Origin: Clostridiales bacterium
GTDB taxonomy: Bacteria; Bacillota; Clostridia; Lachnospirales; Lachnospiraceae
DNA: 45,140 nucleotides
Direction of reading: 5' to 3'
Assembly (NCBI GenBank): GCA_021201535.1
Contig: JAJQEU010000018.1
Coordinates: 1 to 45,140, forward strand
In this document: one piece after another, positions 34,113-42,184 of the stretch
Numbering within the stretch: the first letter of the stretch is position 1
How the letters are laid out: every line of letters starts with the position of its first letter
Notes under the pieces: model-generated
Databases searched by the model: none
Seen by the model: only the letters and a program-made list of their open reading frames with translations
What the model was told of the DNA's origin: nothing
Position numbers and translations under genes: made by a program

Positions 34113-35303
34113 TCAGACTCCCTGTAAAGAACTATCCTCCGTGCGCAGCTTCTGAACAAATCGCTCCAGCCGGTCCAGCGCCTCCTTCAGTGCATCCAGA
34201 GAATACGCATAGGAAATCCGCAGGAATCCCTCGCCGCACGCGCCGAACGCCGTGCCCGGAACGACAGCCACCTTCTCCTCGTCCAGAAACCGCATGGCAA
34301 ACTCTTCCGAGCTCATGCCAAACTCCTGTATGCACGGGAAAATATAAAAGGCGCCGTAAGGTTCGAAGCATTTCAGCCCCATCTCCCGGAAACGATGAAT
34401 CAGATAACGCCTCCTGCCATTGTAGGCCTCTCGCATCATCGCCACATCATCATCGCCGTTTTTCAACGCCTCCACCGCCGCGTACTGGCTGGTCGTAGGC
34501 GCACACATGATGGCAAACTGATGAATCTTCAGCATTTCCCGGATGATCACCTCCGGTCCGCAGACATAACCCAGACGCCAGCCGGTCATGGCAAACGCCT
34601 TTGAAAACCCATTGATATAGATCGTGCGGTCCCGCATTCCCGGCATAGAAGCGATGGAGACATGCCCGGCCTCCGTGTATGTCAGCTCCGCGTAAATCTC
34701 ATCCGTAAGCACATAGAGGTCATTCCCGACGATGATATCCAGAAGACTCTCCAGATCCGCTTTCTCCATCACCGCACCGGTCGGGTTGTTCGGAAACGGC
34801 AGCACCAGAATCTTCGTCCGGGGCGTGACCGCCGCCGCCAGCTCTTCCCGGGTCAGGCGGAACTGATTCTCCTCCTTCAGTTCAATCGGAACCGGGACAC
34901 CGCCTGCCAGCCTGACACAGGGCAGATAGGAAACATAACTCGGCTGAGGAATCAATACCTCGTCCCCCGGATCCAACATCGCGCGGAACGCCAGATCAAT
35001 CGCCTCGCTCCCGCCTACAGTAACCAGCGTCTCCTTGTTACAGTCGTAGTGCAGGTCATATTTTCTCGCCAGATAGTTTGTGATCTCTGTTTTCAGTTCT
35101 TTCAGACCGGCATTGGAAGTATAAAAGGTTCTGCCCTTTTCCAGAGAATATATCCCCTCATCGCGAATGTGCCACGGCGTGTCAAAATCCGGCTCGCCCA
35201 CACCGAGGGAGATCGCATCCTTCATTTCACTGACAATGTCAAAAAACTTCCGGATGCCGGACGGTTCTATTTCAGTAATTACTTTTGACAGGGGATTTCT
35301 CAT
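34113..35303 (-). CDS. PLP-dependent class I/II aminotransferase
   Basis: A 396-residue fold-type I aminotransferase resembling the PatA/AspC group. K235 in NGFSKAFAMTGWRLGY is the PLP-binding lysine; D201 and Y204 (LTDEIYAELTY) hold the ring, and PNNPTGAV and the C-terminal FLRISYA region bind substrate carboxylate. Amino donor and acceptor cannot be told. The ATG overlaps the TGA of the Lrp/AsnC gene (ATGA at 35300-35303), so translation is coupled and the regulator probably senses an amino acid handled by this enzyme. Confidence 0.92.
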   Translation of the reverse strand: MRNPLSKVITEIEPSGIRKFFDIVSEMKDAISLGVGEPDFDTPWHIRDEGIYSLEKGRTFYTSNAGLKELKTEITNYLARKYDLHYDCNKETLVTVGGSEAIDLAFRAMLDPGDEVLIPQPSYVSYLPCVRLAGGVPVPIELKEENQFRLTREELAAAVTPRTKILVLPFPNNPTGAVMEKADLESLLDIIVGNDLYVLTDEIYAELTYTEAGHVSIASMPGMRDRTIYINGFSKAFAMTGWRLGYVCGPEVIIREMLKIHQFAIMCAPTTSQYAAVEALKNGDDDVAMMREAYNGRRRYLIHRFREMGLKCFEPYGAFYIFPCIQEFGMSSEEFAMRFLDEEKVAVVPGTAFGACGEGFLRISYAYSLDALKEALDRLERFVQKLRTEDSSLQGV

Positions 35304-35782
35304 GGCGTCATCAGCATCCTTTCGTCTTTGGCCTTCTCAGCCATAATCGTACCGTGATCCTTATATTTCTTCAGAATAAAATTCGTTCTCGTACTCAGAA
35401 CGGAATCCAGCATCGCCAGCTTGTCGGAGACAAACTGCGCAGCCTCCCGCAAAGTCTTCCCCTCGATCGTGACCAGCAGATCATAACTGCCGGAGATCAG
35501 ATATACCGCGTTTACCTCCGGATACTTATAGACGCGCTCTGCGATCTCGTCAAAACCACGTCCCCTCTGCGGCGTCGCACTGACCTCAATCAGAGCGGTT
35601 ACCTTTTCAATGGAAGTCTTGTCCCAGTTGATCAGTGTATGATAGCCGCAGATCACATGCTCTTCCTCCATCGCCTTCAGCTCATTCGCCACAGCGATCT
35701 CCTCCTCGCCGAGGATGACCGCCAGCTCGCTGATACCGATACGGCTGTTCTTCTCAATGAATGCCAGTATTTTCTCTCTCAT
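35300..35782 (-). CDS. Lrp/AsnC family transcriptional regulator
   Basis: A 160-residue regulator. An N-terminal winged helix spans about 1-55 (ILAFIEKNSRIGISELAVIL) and a C-terminal RAM/AsnC ligand-binding domain about 65-145 (ALIEVSATPQRGRGFDEIAE, AVYLISGSYDLLVTIEG). The start at 35782 follows GGAG at normal spacing; two upstream in-frame ATGs would lengthen the chain without family support. The gene lies 13 bases after the AIR-synthase-like gene and overlaps the aminotransferase gene by four. Confidence 0.92.
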   Translation of the reverse strand: MREKILAFIEKNSRIGISELAVILGEEEIAVANELKAMEEEHVICGYHTLINWDKTSIEKVTALIEVSATPQRGRGFDEIAERVYKYPEVNAVYLISGSYDLLVTIEGKTLREAAQFVSDKLAMLDSVLSTRTNFILKKYKDHGTIMAEKAKDERMLMTP

Positions 35783-35795
35783 AACAATCTCCATT

Positions 35796-36779
35796 TCATA
35801 AAACCCTGTGAATCTCATCCCGGGCAGGGCGCTCCAGGAAACGTCGTTCTCCTTCATTCAGGATGACCCGGTCATTCCCCGGCACGGCCTTACCGATCAC
35901 TGCAGCGGGAATCCCGGCAGCCTGCAGAACACACGCCAGCGAACCGCCGTCCGGCACAGCCATCAACATGCTTCCTCCCGATATCAGCTGATAAGGATTC
36001 ATGTCGAGGAAATTACATATTTCAATGGTTTCCTGACGGATCGGTATCCTTTTCAGATCGATTTCAAGACCGATGCCGGAGCTTTCCGCAAGCTCCCACA
36101 GCGCGCCAAAAATCCCGCCCTCCGAAACATCGTGCATCGCCGTCACGCCATATTCAGCTGCCAGCGCCGCCTCCGGCAGTACAGAGATACAGGCGTCAAA
36201 CGCTTCCGCAGCCTCCACCATATAAGCAGGAAAATGCTGCCGCAGCTCCTGTCCGTTACAACGTGCAATCCGGGCGGTCCCCTCCAGTCCGATCCATTTT
36301 GTCACAAGAATATCATCCCCGGGGCTGACCCCGCCGGGATAAATCATTTTATCCTCGTACACTTTGCCCATCCCGCTCACCGAAATCACCGGCCGGTTTA
36401 CCGCAGATGTAACCTCTGTATGTCCGCCCAGGATCTGTATGCCGACAGACTCACATTCCGCTGCGATCAGCTGAACCATCCCGCGCATGACAGGCTCTTC
36501 CAGTTCCGGCGGAAGCAGAGCCGTCAGCAGCAGTCCGACCGGCTGCGCTCCCGTACAGGCCAGATCATTGCAGACCGCGTGAACCACCCGCTTTGCATCC
36601 GCCTCATCTGTCCACACAACAGGGTCTGTGCAGAGCACGGCAGCCTCCCCCTCAGACAGTCTGACAGCGGCGCTGTCCGCACCGATACCGGCGCCGATCA
36701 GCACATCGTCTCTCTCCAGACAAAACTGTCTGAGGACAGATCTTTTTAATACATTTTCCGGCAATTTCCCATCTTTCAT
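35796..36779 (-). CDS. AIR synthase/HypE-like family protein
   Basis: A 327-residue member of the PurM/HypE/ThiL/SelD ATP-binding family. The N-terminal domain shows GAGIGADSAAV and VLCTDPVVWT, the nucleotide- and Mg-binding strands, and HAVCNDLACTGAQPVGLLL; the C-terminal domain has AMHDVSEGGIFGALWEL. Unlike true HypE it ends HRVL, without the C-terminal cysteine that becomes carbamoylated, so it is unlikely to mature hydrogenases. It is first in a tight three-gene operon with the Lrp regulator and the aminotransferase, suggesting a linked but unknown metabolic role. The RBS is poor. Confidence 0.8.
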   Translation of the reverse strand: MKDGKLPENVLKRSVLRQFCLERDDVLIGAGIGADSAAVRLSEGEAAVLCTDPVVWTDEADAKRVVHAVCNDLACTGAQPVGLLLTALLPPELEEPVMRGMVQLIAAECESVGIQILGGHTEVTSAVNRPVISVSGMGKVYEDKMIYPGGVSPGDDILVTKWIGLEGTARIARCNGQELRQHFPAYMVEAAEAFDACISVLPEAALAAEYGVTAMHDVSEGGIFGALWELAESSGIGLEIDLKRIPIRQETIEICNFLDMNPYQLISGGSMLMAVPDGGSLACVLQAAGIPAAVIGKAVPGNDRVILNEGERRFLERPARDEIHRVL

Positions 36780-36823
36780 CTGTTACGCCATCTCACTTTA
36801 TGAAGGCCGGATACTGTTACTAC

Positions 36824-36898
36824 GGCGAAGCTTTTAAAGACTGCGATTCGCGTATCAGCCTGCACAGGATATGCATATTATTTCGGGACAGTTTCTTA
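36824..36898 (-). repeat. R3 (MITE-like) end fragment
   Basis: Matches the right end of the element at 28448-28712 (AAGCTTTTAAAGACTGCGAT, ATGCAT, ending GACAGTTTCTTA). Its terminal TTA at 36896-36898 is, on the minus strand, the TAA stop of the VanW gene. Confidence 0.65.
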
Positions 36899-38530
36899 CT
36901 CCAAAGTCGTATCCTGCGCAGTATCTGTTTCACCATCAGCGGATGAAGATTCATCCTCAGTCGTCGTCCCTGATGTATCCGATGTCTCTGTTTCTGTTTC
37001 TGATGTCTCTGTCTCCGATGTCTCCGCCTCCGCTGCTTCCGCTGCTTCCGCTTCTGCCGCTGCTGCTTCCGCCTCCGCAGCAGCCTGAAGAGCGGCGGCA
37101 TTCCACTGTGCCGCAGCCGCCTGGATCGTCGCCAGATTTCCGGTCGCAATCGCCGCATTCATGGCAGCCGTCGCCTCCGCACTGGAGGAGGCTGTGCCCA
37201 CCTCATAAATGGTCGGAGACATCTGATATGTCGTCGTATTAAAAACCTCACGGCTTTCCTCCACGCCGTCCACTGTCACAATCTTCCATAAACGGGCTGT
37301 CTTCCCTGTATGCGAACTCTGCACTTTTGTGATCGAACCGATGGCAGCACTGGAAGCCCGGTACTGTACCGTGGCTTCTGTCGTGCTGGTCGTCTCACTC
37401 TCAAAGGAGACCTCCCGGTTCGACGCGCGCGTCTCCTCTCCGTATACTGTAAAAGTAATGGTAGCACCATCCGCCGTCCCCTCAATATAAATCGGCGAAT
37501 CCGTATTGTTTACAAACTTTAAGTCCTTGTATGTGCCTGCGATCGCCGCGTCGGCAGAAGGATCGACATACGTGACAATCATGGAGTGCCCGTAGCGCTC
37601 CGTAATCTCCAGCTCCGCCCGAATCACGGCATTGTACAGTGTCGTGGAAACCTGGCAGATACCCCCGCCATAGGTCTCGACTGTCGTTCCGTTCTCATAA
37701 GAACCTGCCAGTTCATATCCGTTCTCCGCGGAAAACGGGCTGACCGCCTCGTAAACAGAAAAAGTCTCTCCCGGATAGATCACACTGCCGTTGATCTTGG
37801 CCGCGCCGTTTTTCACATTGGCCTTTCGTCCGCTGGCGGAGGAAGAATAATTTGTGCTGTATGTCCCCAGTACATCCTGAACCTTCGACAGCTCCTCCTC
37901 CGTTCCCTGCGGCTCCGTCACCGCAACAGCCAGCTCTATACTGGCATCCTCCTGCCAGCCATCTGAAAAATACTCCGCGATCAGCGTCACGGACGCATCC
38001 ACATCAACCTCCCGTCCATTCTGCCCCTCGACAATCACGAACTCTCCATTCTCACGGGTAAGGCCGTAATCAATCGCGTCCTGATTAATCTCATCCGCAT
38101 GCGCCTTCAGAAACGTTTCGATCTGATCCTCATCCGCCGTCAGCGTAAGAGGCAATATCCGATCCTCATTCTCCAGATCCTTCTGTTCCTTATAACGCCT
38201 GACCAGATTCCCGGTCTGCCCGTACCCGAGCGCCTCCTGCAGCACAGCATCCACGTCCTCCTCAAACCCGAGTTCCTCCAGCGTAGTCTCAATCGAACTC
38301 TCATCCGCCGTCAGCGTGACCGTCTCCTGCGCTATCTCCTCCACATAATCACGGACCGCCTCTTCGGCCTCTTTCAGCGTCATGCCTCCCACCGACACGC
38401 TGCCGATATAAATCCCGTCCGGAATCGTCTCCGCATCCGTATCCGCCGCCTGAGCATCTGTCAGGCAAAAAACGGCAGAGACAATCATCGCAGCCGCGAT
38501 CACGGGAAACACTTTCATCCATTTCTTCAT
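36896..38530 (-). CDS. VanW/G5 domain exported protein
   Basis: A 544-residue secreted protein. A signal peptide spans about 1-29 (VFPVIAAAMIVSAVFCLTDA). Next are a YoaR-type putative peptidoglycan-binding region (about 45-215, GIYIGSVSVGGMTLKEAEEA), a VanW domain (about 225-370, with PFSAENGYELAG and TYGGGICQVSTTLYNAV) and a G5 domain (about 385-455, SSHTGKTARLWKIVTVDG). The last 90 residues are a low-complexity Ala/Glu then Thr/Ser/Glu tail. VanW proteins are linked to cell-wall processes but have no settled function. The start at 38530 is chosen for GGAG upstream. The stop codon is supplied by an R3 fragment. Confidence 0.9.
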   Translation of the reverse strand: MKKWMKVFPVIAAAMIVSAVFCLTDAQAADTDAETIPDGIYIGSVSVGGMTLKEAEEAVRDYVEEIAQETVTLTADESSIETTLEELGFEEDVDAVLQEALGYGQTGNLVRRYKEQKDLENEDRILPLTLTADEDQIETFLKAHADEINQDAIDYGLTRENGEFVIVEGQNGREVDVDASVTLIAEYFSDGWQEDASIELAVAVTEPQGTEEELSKVQDVLGTYSTNYSSSASGRKANVKNGAAKINGSVIYPGETFSVYEAVSPFSAENGYELAGSYENGTTVETYGGGICQVSTTLYNAVIRAELEITERYGHSMIVTYVDPSADAAIAGTYKDLKFVNNTDSPIYIEGTADGATITFTVYGEETRASNREVSFESETTSTTEATVQYRASSAAIGSITKVQSSHTGKTARLWKIVTVDGVEESREVFNTTTYQMSPTIYEVGTASSSAEATAAMNAAIATGNLATIQAAAAQWNAAALQAAAEAEAAAAEAEAAEAAEAETSETETSETETETSDTSGTTTEDESSSADGETDTAQDTTLE

Positions 38531-38605
38531 ATCATATCTCCATTCCGCCGCCGGAAACGACGGCATAAATCACAATGAAGGTCCGCCTGCCCGGACAACA
38601 CCTCC

Positions 38606-38707
38606 TCAGACAGACAGAGACAACAGCATAGATAATACAAGAGCCGCCACGATCAGAATCGCGATGATTGCGGTCAGAACCCTTCGTCTTTTCGTGTTTT
38701 TATACAT
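38606..38707 (-). CDS. 33-residue single-span membrane protein
   Basis: The ATG at 38707 has AGGAGG at ideal spacing inside the end of the exonuclease gene and overlaps its last codons and stop (ATGTATAA), so translation is probably coupled. The peptide begins MYKNTKRRRV and continues as one hydrophobic helix (LTAIIAILIVAALVLSMLL), ending SLSV. A basic cytoplasmic start followed by a single membrane span, together with the RBS, argues that it is real. Function unknown. It lies 75 bases before the VanW gene start. Confidence 0.65.
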   Translation of the reverse strand: MYKNTKRRRVLTAIIAILIVAALVLSMLLSLSV

Positions 38708-39431
38708 GCAGCCTTTCCTCCTGTTCCGAAACGCGCCCGTACTTCACATAAATCTCATTGATCATACGGGATGCTTCACTCCTCGTCATATTTTCCACAT
38801 CCACATGATTCTCTATTCTATGATAAATAAACAAATGATTCAAGTCTCTTTTTTGAGCCGGTGTGATCTTTCCCTGTTTTTTCACCCGAAACATAAGCGG
38901 CTGCGGCACAAACAGTTCCGGCTCCGTCTGCCCATAACGTTCCTTCAAAAGAAAAAACAGCCGGCAGGCCGCTTCCGCGTCATCAAAAGCCCGGTGACAC
39001 CTGTCTCGCTGAATATGAAAAAACGCACAGAGAGAGTCCAGCGATTTGCTCTCCGGCTCCTCCAAAACCTTTCGCGCAATTTTCAATGTATCCACACCTT
39101 TCCGCTCAAACAGATAACCGCAGTTCACTGCCGCCTGTTTCAGGAAGCTGTAATCAAACATCAGATTGTGGCCAAGCAGGGGAAGATCCCCGGCAAAAGA
39201 CAAAAATGTCCCTATCGCCTCTTCCGGATCCGGCGCACTGCTCACCATCTCATCCGTGATACCGGTCAGCCGGATGATCGTTTCATCCAGACTGCGGTGC
39301 GGATTGACAAAAATCTGAAAGGTTTCCTCCATCCTGCCGTTTTCTGCTTTTACCGCACCGATCTCAAGTATCCGATCTGACTTTACCTTCAGTCCGGTCA
39401 TCTCCAGATCAACCGCAACAAATGAATCCAT
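38700..39431 (-). CDS. DnaQ-like 3'-5' exonuclease (DEDDh)
   Basis: A 243-residue exonuclease. The acidic motifs are D8 and E10 in FVAVDLEMTGL, then GHNLMFDYSFLKQ, and the HRAFDDAEA of the DEDDh class. Length exceeds the bare domain (about 170): the last 75 residues form an extra region (RDLNHLFIYHRIENHVD, MTRSEASRMINEI) that I have not assigned to a domain. ATG at 39431 gives the usual start; upstream frame runs through an R1 repeat. The RBS is unclear (GGGAATAGGAG almost touches the ATG). Confidence 0.88.
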   Translation of the reverse strand: MDSFVAVDLEMTGLKVKSDRILEIGAVKAENGRMEETFQIFVNPHRSLDETIIRLTGITDEMVSSAPDPEEAIGTFLSFAGDLPLLGHNLMFDYSFLKQAAVNCGYLFERKGVDTLKIARKVLEEPESKSLDSLCAFFHIQRDRCHRAFDDAEAACRLFFLLKERYGQTEPELFVPQPLMFRVKKQGKITPAQKRDLNHLFIYHRIENHVDVENMTRSEASRMINEIYVKYGRVSEQEERLHV

Positions 39432-39453
39432 ACTCCTATTCCCTGTGTAATTT

Positions 39454-39506
39454 ACGTCATCATACGTACTTCGCAGCAAGTGCGAAGTACTATCCTGAAC
39501 AGTTAC
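39454..39506 (-). repeat. R1 repeat, long form, overlapping the uvrB stop
   Basis: GTACTTCGCA/TGCGAAGTAC (39466-39475 and 39481-39490), flanked by ACGTCATCATAC and CTGAACAGTTAC. On the minus strand the repeat starts GTAACTGTTCAG, and its TAA (39505-39503) is the uvrB stop codon. Confidence 0.75.
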
Positions 39507-41512
39507 CTTTCATCATCTCCCAGATCCCGCAGCACATGTTTCAGCTCAATCATGCGATCCCGCAGCTGTGCGGCTGCCTCAAAATTCAGTTCCGCGGCTG
39601 CTTTCTCCATTTTCTTTGTCACATCTTTTATCAGTTTTTCCAGTTCTTTTTTACTCATGGACTCCGGATCCACCGAAAACTCCAGCTCCTCCTTCGCCAC
39701 CTTTTTCGATATGCTGATCAGATCACGAACCGACTTCTGTATCGTCTGCGGCGTAATCCCGTGAACCTCATTGTAATCCTGCTGGATCTTCCGGCGGCGT
39801 TCCGTCTCTTCTATTGCCACGCGCATCGAATCTGTCACCGTATCGGCGTACATAATCACATGCCCGTCGCTGTTTCGCGCCGCTCTGCCGATGGTCTGGA
39901 TCAGAGATGTCTCAGACCGAAGAAACCCTTCCTTGTCAGCATCCAGAATCGCCACCAGCGTAATTTCCGGGATATCCAGACCTTCACGCAGCAGATTAAT
40001 GCCCACCAGTACGTCAAAAACATCCAGCCGGAGATCGCGGATAATCTCCGCCCGTTCCAGCGTATCAATATCGGAATGGAGATACTTTACACGGATGCCG
40101 ACGTCCTTCATATAGTCCGTCAGATCCTCCGCCATCCGCTTTGTGAGTGTCGTGATCAGAACCTTATGTCCATCGACGGTTTCTTTATTTACCTCAGCGA
40201 TCAGATCGTCAATCTGTCCCTCCACCGGGCGCACATCAATCCGCGGATCGAGAAGCCCTGTCGGACGGATAATCTGCTCTGTCCGCAGAAGCTCGTGCTC
40301 ATCCTCATAGACATTCGGCGTGGCGGACACAAACAGCATCTGGTCAATATGGCTCTCAAACTCCTCGAAGTTCAGCGGCCGATTATCTAATGCCGACGGA
40401 AGGCGAAAACCATAGTCCACCAGTGTCGTCTTTCTGGAGCGATCTCCCGCATACATCCCCCTGACCTGCGGTATGGTGATATGGGACTCATCCACAATGA
40501 TCAGGAACTCCTCCGGAAAATAGTCCAGCAGCGTGTAAGGCGGAACCCCCGGCTCCAGTCCGGACAGATGGCGGGAATAATTCTCGATCCCGCTGCAAAA
40601 GCCGGTCTCGCGGAGCATCTCCACATCAAAATTCGTGCGCTCCGCGATGCGCTGCGCCTCGATCAGCTTATCCTCTCCCTTAAAAAAACGGACGCGCTCC
40701 TCCATCTCCTTCTCAATCTCCGCCGCCGCCCGGTTGATTTTCTCCTGAGGCACCACATAATGAGATGCCGGAAAAATCGCGCAGTGCTCCAGCCGCGCTT
40801 TGATCTCGCCGGTCAGGACATCCATCTCCGTGATACGGTCGATCTCATCGCCGAAAAACTCTACCCGAACAGCTGTTTCGCCGTAATCCGCCGGGAAAAT
40901 CTCCAGCGTGTCGCCGCGGACCCGGAAGGTGCCGCGATGAAAATCCATATCATTCCGGTCATACTGCATATCGATCAGCTGCCGGATCACCTCATCCCGA
41001 TCCTTCTCCATGCCGGGACGCAGGGAGACGATCATGTTCTGATAATCGCTCGGACTGCCGATACCGTAGATGCAGGATACCGAGGCCACGATGATCACAT
41101 CCTGCCGCTCGGACAGAGCGGCTGTGGCGGAAAGGCGGAGTTTGTCGATCTCGTCATTGATGGAGGAATCCTTTGCGATGTAGGTGTCTGTGGAAGGGAC
41201 GTAGGCTTCCGGTTGATAATAGTCATAGTAGGACACAAAGTATTCGACTGCGTTCTCAGGGAAGAACTCCTTCATCTCGCCGTACAGTTGGGCAGCGAGC
41301 GTTTTATTGTGCGAAATTACCAAAGTCGGCTTATTCAAAGCCTCGATGACATTCGCCATTGTAAAGGTTTTCCCGGAACCGGTGACGCCCAATAAAGTCT
41401 GAAACTGGTTGCCTTCTTTGAAGCCTTTTACCAGTTCGGCTATAGCCTGCGGCTGGTCGCCCGTGGGCTCGTATTCGCTGTGAAGCTTGAAAGATTTTTG
41501 TACATTCTGCAC
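39503..41512 (-). CDS. uvrB: excinuclease ABC subunit B
   Basis: The damage-verification helicase of nucleotide excision repair, 669 residues, normal length. Walker A GVTGSGKT is at 42-49, the DNA-probing β-hairpin segment [12 protein letters not shown] at 95-106, and helicase motifs [12 protein letters not shown] and GRAARN are intact. A C-terminal UVR motif ([14 protein letters not shown]) binds UvrC/UvrA. The start is GTG at 41512, with GGAGG eight bases upstream; a TTG at 41533 lies before that RBS. uvrA is not adjacent. No clear LexA box was found upstream. Confidence 0.97.
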   Translation of the reverse strand: MQNVQKSFKLHSEYEPTGDQPQAIAELVKGFKEGNQFQTLLGVTGSGKTFTMANVIEALNKPTLVISHNKTLAAQLYGEMKEFFPENAVEYFVSYYDYYQPEAYVPSTDTYIAKDSSINDEIDKLRLSATAALSERQDVIIVASVSCIYGIGSPSDYQNMIVSLRPGMEKDRDEVIRQLIDMQYDRNDMDFHRGTFRVRGDTLEIFPADYGETAVRVEFFGDEIDRITEMDVLTGEIKARLEHCAIFPASHYVVPQEKINRAAAEIEKEMEERVRFFKGEDKLIEAQRIAERTNFDVEMLRETGFCSGIENYSRHLSGLEPGVPPYTLLDYFPEEFLIIVDESHITIPQVRGMYAGDRSRKTTLVDYGFRLPSALDNRPLNFEEFESHIDQMLFVSATPNVYEDEHELLRTEQIIRPTGLLDPRIDVRPVEGQIDDLIAEVNKETVDGHKVLITTLTKRMAEDLTDYMKDVGIRVKYLHSDIDTLERAEIIRDLRLDVFDVLVGINLLREGLDIPEITLVAILDADKEGFLRSETSLIQTIGRAARNSDGHVIMYADTVTDSMRVAIEETERRRKIQQDYNEVHGITPQTIQKSVRDLISISKKVAKEELEFSVDPESMSKKELEKLIKDVTKKMEKAAAELNFEAAAQLRDRMIELKHVLRDLGDDER

Positions 41513-41560
41513 AAAATCCACCTCCAAATTCAATAGTGAAAAAGTTCGCGTATTCGCCAG

Positions 41561-41615
41561 AAATTCGTGTAAGCAAGTATTCCGTTTTCGCCCAAAAACA
41601 GCATTACACGAATTT
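41561..41615. repeat. 12-bp inverted repeat upstream of uvrB
   Basis: AAATTCGTGTAA (41561-41572) and TTACACGAATTT (41604-41615) are perfect inverted repeats 31 bases apart, centred about 75 bases before the uvrB start. They could be a regulator site or the ends of a tiny inserted element. A further hairpin (GGAGCA/TGCTCC, 41671-41697) lies beyond. The rest of 41616-41744 shows nothing recognisable. Confidence 0.6.
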
Positions 41616-41744
41616 TGGTCACCACTTTCGTTTTTTCGGACTGTGCGGCAGTAGTAAAACTAAGCGGACAGGAGCAACCGGATATTACGGCTGCTCCCTC
41701 TCCCCTTGCATCTGTTAAGTATTATATTTCTTTAATTCAGATCG

Positions 41745-41807
41745 TCAATCAATAAAATATATGAATGGTGCCGTATCAATAAAGACCTTATTATATTCTG
41801 TCACCAT
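41745..41807 (-). pseudogene. PIN-domain toxin, N-terminal stub
   Basis: Starts ATG at 41807, overlapping the end of the antitoxin remnant, and reads KVFIDTAPFIYFID before a TGA at 41745. That is the first strand of a VapC-type PIN nuclease including its first catalytic Asp. The remaining 110 or so residues are missing; the following DNA is unrelated. Confidence 0.65.
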
Positions 41808-42026
41808 CACGCATCTCCTTCATATATTCGTCTACATCTTTTCCGCGGGTACTTGGCAAAACAAAACTGTCCCAGTCGAGAACAGCTTTTTCAGATGCCT
41901 TTCTGTGAGGCTTATTCGGGTAGTCCAATAAAGTCACAATGACCTCAGAGCCATCATAAGTCGTATATCATCATTTTCAATCACTACTGTATTTCCCCGT
42001 ATAACACCTTTCACTGCAGCAAGCAT
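41791..42026 (-). pseudogene. frameshifted antitoxin of a PIN-type toxin-antitoxin pair
   Basis: GGAGG precedes ATG at 42026, and the frame reads AAVKGVIRGNTVVIENDD before a one-base shift near 41964-41970. The reading then continues in another frame as TYDGSEVIVTLLDYP, SEKAVLDWDSFVLPSTRG and EYMKEMRDGDRI, closing with TAA at 41791. That is a complete antitoxin-like protein of about 78 residues split by one indel. The toxin stub overlaps its end, as in intact VapBC-like operons. Confidence 0.65.
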
Positions 42027-42184
42027 AACATTCACCTCCATGTAATATCAACTATTGTCTCTATATCTTCGCAATGCCTGCATCACTCATCCATTGACTG
42101 CACATTTTAATTAGTATAACACAAGCCAATAAATCTGACTACTGAAAACGCTTCAAAAGGGACACAAATATCACACGTCCGGAT

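Noticed and set aside
41513-41560. LexA/SOS box before uvrB
   Set aside because: GAATACGCGAAC only superficially resembles the Gram-positive site; the second half is not the inverted GTTC.
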